Positions 4,092-9,571 of a DNA stretch of 9,571 nt are shown in pieces (positions within the stretch are counted from its first letter, which is position 1; the number at the start of each line of letters is the position of its first letter). Made by a program: the position numbers and the translations under genes. The notes beneath the pieces are model-generated. The model was not told the DNA's origin. It saw only the letters and a list, made by a program, of their open reading frames with translations, and did no database searches. The stretch comes from Oligoflexales bacterium (lineage in GTDB: Bacteria; Bdellovibrionota; Oligoflexia; Oligoflexales; Oligoflexaceae), in the NCBI GenBank assembly GCA_015232735.1, contig JADFZC010000074.1, positions 1-9,571 of the forward strand, read 5' to 3'.

Positions 4092-6806
4092 CTAACCTGC
4101 GCTTTTAAGCTCCGCATGTTTGAAGAAAGCCACGCTTGGATTATATTTTGGAATATCAAGTTCAAAACAGACCCCTCCGCCGACAACCGGACAGATCGAT
4201 ATCCTGCCGTTTCTGGCCTCCACGGCACGTTTCACCGCGGAAAGTCCAAGCCCATGGCCCGATATCGCGGTTTTAACCTCCTTGGTGCTGAGTCCCTCAA
4301 GAAAAACCAGATTCATTCTTTCCCCTGCCGACATGCCGTCAAGCATTCTCTGGGTAATCAGCCCCTTCTCGACCGCTTTTCGTGAAAGCTTTTCGACGTC
4401 GATGCCTCTGCCATTGTCTTCAACCCTTATCACAATGCTTTCGTAATTATCGACAAACTGAAGCCTTACAATCCCGTCAGCCAGATCAGTATCGGCGGAA
4501 GATTTAAAGATTATGCCATGATCGATCGCATTTCTTATCAGATGAACCAGATTGTTCAGTATGTCCGACATGTGATCCGGATTCACCCTGATATTTTCGC
4601 CTGTGATTTCAAAGGTCATCTTTTTGTTAAGTTTTTCAGCTATCCTGTATGCCGAATCCTTGACAGGCGCGATAAATTCCGAGACAGGCCTTGTCTGTAT
4701 GAAATAAAGCCAGCCGACCAGCCACTCCCTGAAGCCCTCAATCGAAATATGTTCGATGGATTTCTTAAAGAGATTTATGATGCTGTCTTCAGTTACATTA
4801 TAACTCTTCTCATGCCTCTCCACCGCCCAATGTATGCTTGAAGCATTGACATTCAAAAATTTGTTGAAAACACTTTCTATCCCATCGATATCACCCTGGG
4901 CTATCACATCCCTGTTCTCCGCCTGATTTATCCTGAGGTTCAGGTCATCCAGAAAAAACGACGATGCGTTTCCCTTAAGCGTGTGAAGGGCTATCCTGAG
5001 CTCGATATTGCGCCCTTTTCTTATATATTCCCGCATCAAACCAATTTGTTCCACGAAATCGCGGCAAAAGGTTCTGAACGCCTGGGCATGTTTAAGGATA
5101 TGCAGGAGAGTGGCGTTGTTCCTGGTCTCAAGTTGGGCCAGATACAGATCAGTCTCGTCTATTATGGTGATTAAAAGCGCACGGACAGCGTTCTCATTAT
5201 TCCTTACCACAGACGCGCAGATCGTCAGCATCCTGTCCCTGACCTTGTGGTTTCTTGGTATCTGCCTGAGCGTTACTTCCACAGGAAGTGCATCATCAAA
5301 GACCTGATCTATGGCGGCTTCAAACACAGCCCTGTTATGGCCCGCCAGATTCAGGATATCCGAAATATCAGGCCCGTTTTTTATCTCATCACCGAAAAAC
5401 CTCTCACAGGATCTGGAATACCCGGGCTGAACCTTCCGGCTTCTTTCGATCAGCAGAAATCCGGAATCGACATGGTCGAGAATCGTTTTGATCGTTTCGG
5501 TTCTCTCCTGAACGAGAGTTTCGACATGCTCAATATGCAGGGTAAGCTGCTCATTAAGTTTTTGAATCTGTCTTCTGGCCTCTGCCCTGATCAGGTTAAC
5601 CCTGTAACCAAGCGCAAGAGAGAGGATGACCACCTCGATAGCCCCTCCGGTAAGAGGTATCCACTCAAGAAGATAATGGCTCGGGATGACGCCTGCGATC
5701 TTCAGAGCAGTCGCAAAAGTGCCCGTCAAAATAGTGAACCAGCCTATGACATAAAAAATTGCGGGTTTATATCCCTGAAAGGCCCTGATTATCCCCAGCA
5801 TTATTATTATCGGCATCATTATTACAGTGCAAAGCTCCGTAAGCCTGGTTCCTATCATGTAATCATTAAAATATAGGACCAGCCCATTAACTGTGAGAGG
5901 CAGAAGCCATAATTTCATTGTGAAATGGATCTTGCGATATTTGGGATCAAAATTTAAAAACGCCCTTGCAAAAAGCAAAGCTGTAAGCGAAGTGAAATTT
6001 ATCGCCAGAAGATATCCCTGGTTCATGAACCAATTGTAATCGACATCTGGCGCAAGATACAGTTCCACGCCGTGAATTGTCGATTGCGACCACATGAGGC
6101 TGAGGATGTACAAAATATAAAAAAGGTAGTCCTTTGTGAAGAACGAGATATAAAGGAAAAAGTTATACCCCAGCATTACAATTATGAATCCGAAAAGAAT
6201 CCCTAACGCCACATATTCCATCATTGCGTAATGATAGAAATTCTTCTGGCTCCAAAGAAAAAGGGTCAGCGTCGTCAGTCCCTCGGTTCTGACACTGAGG
6301 AAAAAAGTGCTCTGCCCAGGCGGAACAGAAAGTTCAAAAACCGGAAACCTGTGCCTTACAGGCCTTTTATTGAACGCGACATGATCGCCAAGGGTGATAC
6401 TGCTGTAGGAACCGTCAATCGCTGGAGAATAGAGCGTAAGATAGTCAATAAACGGATACCTGTTTTCAAGAAGCAGAAGCCTCGTGCCCGCTCCCGGGTT
6501 GTAAAAGTCAATCCTCACCCATATTGTGGCTTTTGTCTGACCCCAGGTCGGGTAATCTTTTTCCGACTCGTAAAATTTGCTGTCGAACCTGCCTTTCACT
6601 ATGTCATCGATGCTGGAGTTCTCGGTATCCTCCAATAATTTGACCCTCCTGGAAATCAAGAGCGCATCATACGCGCTCCTGTCCAGGGTTATCAGATTCT
6701 CTCCTGATGGGTCCGCCAGGGACGAAGTTGCATGCGCGGCAAGGAATATCAGTGCCAACGCGGAAAAACGGATTATTGTAAATTTCATTGAGTCATATAA
6801 AATCAA
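4092..6806 (-). CDS. Membrane sensor kinase: 7TMR-DISM sensor with Hpt and CheA-like ATPase
   Basis: This is a 904-residue signalling protein. Order of parts: signal peptide (1-31, ending SSLA before DPSG); 7TMR-DISM extracellular domain (about 40-185, a periplasmic beta-sandwich that binds small ligands in this family); seven-helix 7TM block (about 195-400); coiled coil (403-440); degenerate PAS-like segment (about 440-555); Hpt-like helical domain with the phospho-accepting His608 in HTLKG; a linker helix region (670-745); and a HATPase. ATPase motifs are the N box HLIRNAIDHG (Asn759), DNGRGID (797-803) and GHGLGL (850-855). The N box and the RKAVEKGLI segment (809-817) are CheA-like, yet no CheW-like P5 domain follows, so it probably works outside the chemotaxis array. 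By family logic His608 is phosphorylated and passes phosphate to a response regulator, but none is encoded nearby. The start is TTG at 6806. Confidence 0.9.
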   Translation of the reverse strand: MILYDSMKFTIIRFSALALIFLAAHATSSLADPSGENLITLDRSAYDALLISRRVKLLEDTENSSIDDIVKGRFDSKFYESEKDYPTWGQTKATIWVRIDFYNPGAGTRLLLLENRYPFIDYLTLYSPAIDGSYSSITLGDHVAFNKRPVRHRFPVFELSVPPGQSTFFLSVRTEGLTTLTLFLWSQKNFYHYAMMEYVALGILFGFIIVMLGYNFFLYISFFTKDYLFYILYILSLMWSQSTIHGVELYLAPDVDYNWFMNQGYLLAINFTSLTALLFARAFLNFDPKYRKIHFTMKLWLLPLTVNGLVLYFNDYMIGTRLTELCTVIMMPIIIMLGIIRAFQGYKPAIFYVIGWFTILTGTFATALKIAGVIPSHYLLEWIPLTGGAIEVVILSLALGYRVNLIRAEARRQIQKLNEQLTLHIEHVETLVQERTETIKTILDHVDSGFLLIERSRKVQPGYSRSCERFFGDEIKNGPDISDILNLAGHNRAVFEAAIDQVFDDALPVEVTLRQIPRNHKVRDRMLTICASVVRNNENAVRALLITIIDETDLYLAQLETRNNATLLHILKHAQAFRTFCRDFVEQIGLMREYIRKGRNIELRIALHTLKGNASSFFLDDLNLRINQAENRDVIAQGDIDGIESVFNKFLNVNASSIHWAVERHEKSYNVTEDSIINLFKKSIEHISIEGFREWLVGWLYFIQTRPVSEFIAPVKDSAYRIAEKLNKKMTFEITGENIRVNPDHMSDILNNLVHLIRNAIDHGIIFKSSADTDLADGIVRLQFVDNYESIVIRVEDNGRGIDVEKLSRKAVEKGLITQRMLDGMSAGERMNLVFLEGLSTKEVKTAISGHGLGLSAVKRAVEARNGRISICPVVGGGVCFELDIPKYNPSVAFFKHAELKSAG

Positions 6807-6812
6807 ACCAGA

Positions 6813-6819
6813 CCCCTCT
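6813..6819 (-). promoter_or_regulatory. Ribosome binding site selecting a TTG start for the kinase
   Basis: On the minus strand AGAGGGG ends six bases before the TTG at 6804-6806. The nearest downstream ATG (6786-6788) would be 24 bases away, too far. TTG is therefore preferred, adding six residues before Met-Lys-Phe. Confidence 0.65.
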
Positions 6820-6916
6820 TTTTGAAATCTTATGATTCACATGACAATATGACGACTTAAGCAGTGCATAAAGATATGGAACAATATAATGATATCATGC
6901 AAAGGGGGTGTGACCG

Positions 6917-6935
6917 ATGGGCAGAAACTGCCCAT
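6917..6935 (-). terminator. Hairpin downstream of valS
   Basis: ATGGGCAG (6917-6924), loop AAA, CTGCCCAT (6928-6935) is a perfect eight-base stem, 31 bases past the valS stop. On the minus strand no T run follows. On the plus strand a five-T run lies at 6940-6944, but no plus-strand gene reads into it. It may mark the valS 3' end or attenuate read-through into the kinase gene. Confidence 0.35.
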
Positions 6936-6965
6936 GATGTTTTTGACAGTGAGGGAGCAAGACCG

Positions 6966-9571
6966 TCACTCGGTCTCCGAGAGAACAACCTTCAATTCAA
7001 AAAGAATTCCCTCAAGTATCTCGCCGGATTCGATCGTGACACCAGACGGGGATACATTTCCGGCCCTTAAAATATCGGGCAGAACCCCCTTCAGGATATC
7101 CTGGTCCCCTTCGGAAACCTTTATCTTCAGCGAGGCCACGGGCCACCTAAGATTCTTCTGGTTCTTTGTCTTTTCGGCACGAATCCTTGCGACCACCTCC
7201 TCAGCAAATGTGAATGTCTGATCTGAAACCTTGTCGAAAAAGTCATCCGGCAGGCGCTCCATTATTTCAATATCGGAAGGCCACGTATTCTTATGGACCG
7301 TCCTGTGCTTTTCGGATGCCTCCTTCCACGAGAATATCTCCTCGCACAGGTATGGGAATGTCGGAGCGAAAAGCCTGATAAATACGCTTATGGAGAAATT
7401 GAGCGTTACAAGCGCCGAAAGCCTCTCTTCATCATCGCCCTTGTACGCCCTGACCTTCACTATCTCAAGATAGTTGTCGCAGAATTTCCAGAACATGTCT
7501 TCGGTAAGCTGCAAGGCGCCGGCATAATCGAGATTCTCGAAACTTCTGGTGGCCGTGGTGATCATAGAGAGCATCTTCCTGATCCATATCCTGTCGAGCA
7601 TTACGCCTGCCCTTTTGAGGTCACCGATTATTGAGCTGTCAACCCCCTCAGTCTGGCTGTATACGAATTTCGCGGCGTTGAAAAGCTTATTGGCAACCTT
7701 GCGGCCTATCTTAAACACTTTCTCGTCAAAGGCGGTATCCATGCCCAGCCTTGCCCTGGCTGCCCAATAACGAACTGCATCAGCCGAAAAATCTTTCAGA
7801 TACTGCTCCGGCGTGACTACATTGTTCTTTGACTTGCTCATCTTCTTTCTGTCAGGATCGAGTATCCAGCCGCTTATGGCAATCTCATGCCATGGCACCT
7901 GGTTTTCATGAAGATAGGCCTTGACAATAGTGTAAAAGGCCCATGTTCTTATGATCTCGTGCGACTGCGGCCTCAGGTTCATTGGAAAAAGCCTTTCATG
8001 CCTAGTCTCATTTATTCCCCAGTGGGACTCCACCTGCGGGGTAAGCGACGATGTGGCCCAGGTATCCATGACGTCCGTTTCTCCAAGAAATCCGTTCGGG
8101 GCGTTTCTCTGGGATTCATTGTACCCTGGCGGGACGTCCACCGTCGGGTCCACAGGCAGCGTATCAGCACTTGCGAATACAGGCTCCGCGTAACTGGGCT
8201 CCCCGTTTTCGTTCAGACGATACCATACAGGAAACGGAACGCCGAAATATCTCTGCCTTGAGATGCACCAATCCTGGTTAAGCCCTTCAACCCAGTGCAC
8301 ATAACGGTTTTTCATGTGATCCGGATACCACTTTATCTTTTCCCCCTGCATTATGAGCTCTTTTTTATGATCCAGGATTTTAATGAACCATTGCCGGGTC
8401 GATATTATCTCGATCGGCCTCTCGCCCTTCTCGTAAAACTTTACGGGTCTGACCGTCTTTTCCGGTTCGCCCACCATGGATGGTTTCCCGTAAAATCCGA
8501 GCGAAGGCTCCCTAAGAAGCTCCACGCATCTTTTTTGCGCCTGAAGAACCGTCTTTCCCTGGAGCTCCCGGTAATTCTGATTCGCCCTCGCAGGGTCCTG
8601 CGAATGGAAAGGGTGGGAGCCGAAATTCACATCCAGAAGCCGGCCGTTCCTTCCTATCACCTGCCTGATCGGAAGGTTGTTGTTTCTTTTCCAGAAATCG
8701 ACATCCGCATTGTCCCCGAACGAACAGATCATGAGGATACCGCTTCCCTTCTCGGGATCGGCGTGCTCCGACGCCATGATAGGAACCTTCGCATGAAACA
8801 GCGGTGTCTCGGCATGAGAGCCGAAAAGCGCCTTGTATCTCACGTCATCCGGATGAGCAACCACGGCTATGCACGCGGCAAGCAGCTCCGGCCTTGTCGT
8901 GGATATTATGAATTCCCTGATGCCGGTTCTCTGGGCATCGTCATCGGAAACCTTGAAACGCAGATGGTGGTAAAACCCCTCTTTTTCCCTGTCTTCAAGC
9001 TCCGCCTGCGCCACCGCGGTCTTGTAATCGACATCCCAATAGGTCGGGGCCTCAAGCGAGTAAGCTTCACCCTTGTTGATGAGATCAAGAAAGGAGAGCT
9101 GGGATATCTTCCTGCAATGGCTGTCTATCGTCGCATATTCCAGGGTCCAGTCCATGGAGAGTCCCAGATGCCTGAAAAGCGCCTTGAAAACCTCCTCGTC
9201 CTGGAGAGTCAGCCGGGAACACGCCTCGATAAAATTCTTTCTTGAGACGCTCTCCGCCGCATCGCTTTTCTTCCTGTCCGCGGAGGGTTCCCAGTTTTCC
9301 ATGTAGTGGAGGTTGAGATCGCACTGGATCTGATAGACATTCTGCACCCGCCTCTCCGTCGGAAGCCCGTTGTCATCCCACCCTATGGGATAAAAAATAT
9401 TTTTTCCTGCCATCCTCTGGTAACGGACAATGAGGTCGGTCTGGGTATAGGAAAAAACGTGTCCCACGTGAAGGCTTCCGCTCACTGTCGGAGGGGGTGT
9501 GTCCACAATATAGGTTTCCTCACGCCCTCTCATGGGGTCCCATTTGTAAATCCCCTCATCTTCCCAAAATT
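6966..9571 (-). CDS. valS: Valyl-tRNA synthetase, archaeal/actinobacterial-type, N-terminus beyond window
   Basis: The enzyme charges tRNA-Val with valine in the cytoplasm. The frame is open to the right edge; the ATG at 9533 is internal, because FWEDEGIYKWDP, typical of the synthetase N-terminus, precedes it. Counting from that Met, 855 residues are visible. Class I motifs are present: HVGH (22-25) and KMSKS (564-568). The CP1 editing domain (about 205-290) starts TTRPELL. It carries ICSFGDNADVDFW (269-281) where E. coli-type enzymes have a PAHDPNDF motif. This is the form found in archaea, actinobacteria and Rickettsia. ISRQRYFGVPFPVWY (424-438) is a standard class I segment. The anticodon-binding helical domain spans about 640-790. 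After RWPVASLKIKV (796-805) the protein ends without the long C-terminal coiled-coil arm of canonical bacterial ValRS. It lies 159 bases upstream of the kinase on the same strand. Confidence 0.97.
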   Translation of the reverse strand, partial: FWEDEGIYKWDPMRGREETYIVDTPPPTVSGSLHVGHVFSYTQTDLIVRYQRMAGKNIFYPIGWDDNGLPTERRVQNVYQIQCDLNLHYMENWEPSADRKKSDAAESVSRKNFIEACSRLTLQDEEVFKALFRHLGLSMDWTLEYATIDSHCRKISQLSFLDLINKGEAYSLEAPTYWDVDYKTAVAQAELEDREKEGFYHHLRFKVSDDDAQRTGIREFIISTTRPELLAACIAVVAHPDDVRYKALFGSHAETPLFHAKVPIMASEHADPEKGSGILMICSFGDNADVDFWKRNNNLPIRQVIGRNGRLLDVNFGSHPFHSQDPARANQNYRELQGKTVLQAQKRCVELLREPSLGFYGKPSMVGEPEKTVRPVKFYEKGERPIEIISTRQWFIKILDHKKELIMQGEKIKWYPDHMKNRYVHWVEGLNQDWCISRQRYFGVPFPVWYRLNENGEPSYAEPVFASADTLPVDPTVDVPPGYNESQRNAPNGFLGETDVMDTWATSSLTPQVESHWGINETRHERLFPMNLRPQSHEIIRTWAFYTIVKAYLHENQVPWHEIAISGWILDPDRKKMSKSKNNVVTPEQYLKDFSADAVRYWAARARLGMDTAFDEKVFKIGRKVANKLFNAAKFVYSQTEGVDSSIIGDLKRAGVMLDRIWIRKMLSMITTATRSFENLDYAGALQLTEDMFWKFCDNYLEIVKVRAYKGDDEERLSALVTLNFSISVFIRLFAPTFPYLCEEIFSWKEASEKHRTVHKNTWPSDIEIMERLPDDFFDKVSDQTFTFAEEVVARIRAEKTKNQKNLRWPVASLKIKVSEGDQDILKGVLPDILRAGNVSPSGVTIESGEILEGILFELKVVLSETE

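Noticed and set aside
4061..4099. CAGGTT and AACCTG inverted pair across the convergent gene ends
   Set aside because: The arms are six bases with 27 bases between them, and there is no T run; too weak to call a bidirectional terminator.
5247..5876. 209-residue plus-strand reading frame within the kinase
   Set aside because: Antisense to the kinase with no initiation signal or domain; a shadow frame.
6961..6975. GACCG-TCACT-CGGTC small hairpin over the valS stop codon
   Set aside because: Only a five-base stem within coding sequence and without a T run; likely chance.
8295..9245. 316-residue plus-strand reading frame within valS
   Set aside because: Long, but fully antisense to a clear valyl-tRNA synthetase; it is arginine-rich with no recognisable motif. 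It is a shadow frame.

Overview
The window comes from a bacterium with a Gram-negative-type envelope. It encodes two lipoproteins with signal-peptidase-II lipoboxes, a sensor kinase with a periplasmic domain, and a DedA membrane protein. I cannot assign a phylum. The valyl-tRNA synthetase has the archaeal/actinobacterial-style editing domain rather than the E. coli type, and TTG is used as a start codon for the kinase. Both features fit an environmental lineage outside the well-studied Proteobacteria, but that is inference.

Layout, left to right. (1) Positions 1-549, minus strand: a DedA-family gene whose 3' end runs in frame into a GC-rich palindromic repeat. (2) 550-839: no gene. It holds two more copies of the same repeat in opposite orientation. 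(3) 840-1184, minus: a small predicted secreted protein of unknown function ending right beside a repeat copy. (4) 1325-1720, minus: a small membrane protein with a strikingly histidine-rich N-terminal half. (5) 1721-2076: an AT-rich divergent intergenic region with several short perfect palindromes that look like operators or RNA hairpins. (6) 2077-3099 and 3314-4075, plus: two unrelated, unrecognised lipoproteins, the second with its own TATAAT box and a good ribosome binding site. (7) 4092-6806, minus: a large membrane sensor kinase (7TMR-DISM extracellular domain, seven-helix 7TM block, coiled coil, weak PAS, Hpt, CheA-like ATPase). (8) 6966 to the right edge, minus: valS, with its N-terminus beyond the window.

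The right half (valS, kinase, lipoproteins) looks like ordinary chromosomal sequence. The left 2 kb is visibly AT-richer outside the repeats, carries small unrecognised genes and the dispersed palindromic element, and looks like accessory or decaying sequence. No operon of clearly cooperating genes is visible. The kinase has no response regulator or CheW partner within the window. The main structural novelty is the two-hairpin repeat family (three copies in the first 830 bases) and its in-frame fusion to dedA, which resembles the way Rickettsia palindromic elements invade genes. I see no rRNA, tRNA, CRISPR array, transposase or prophage gene.
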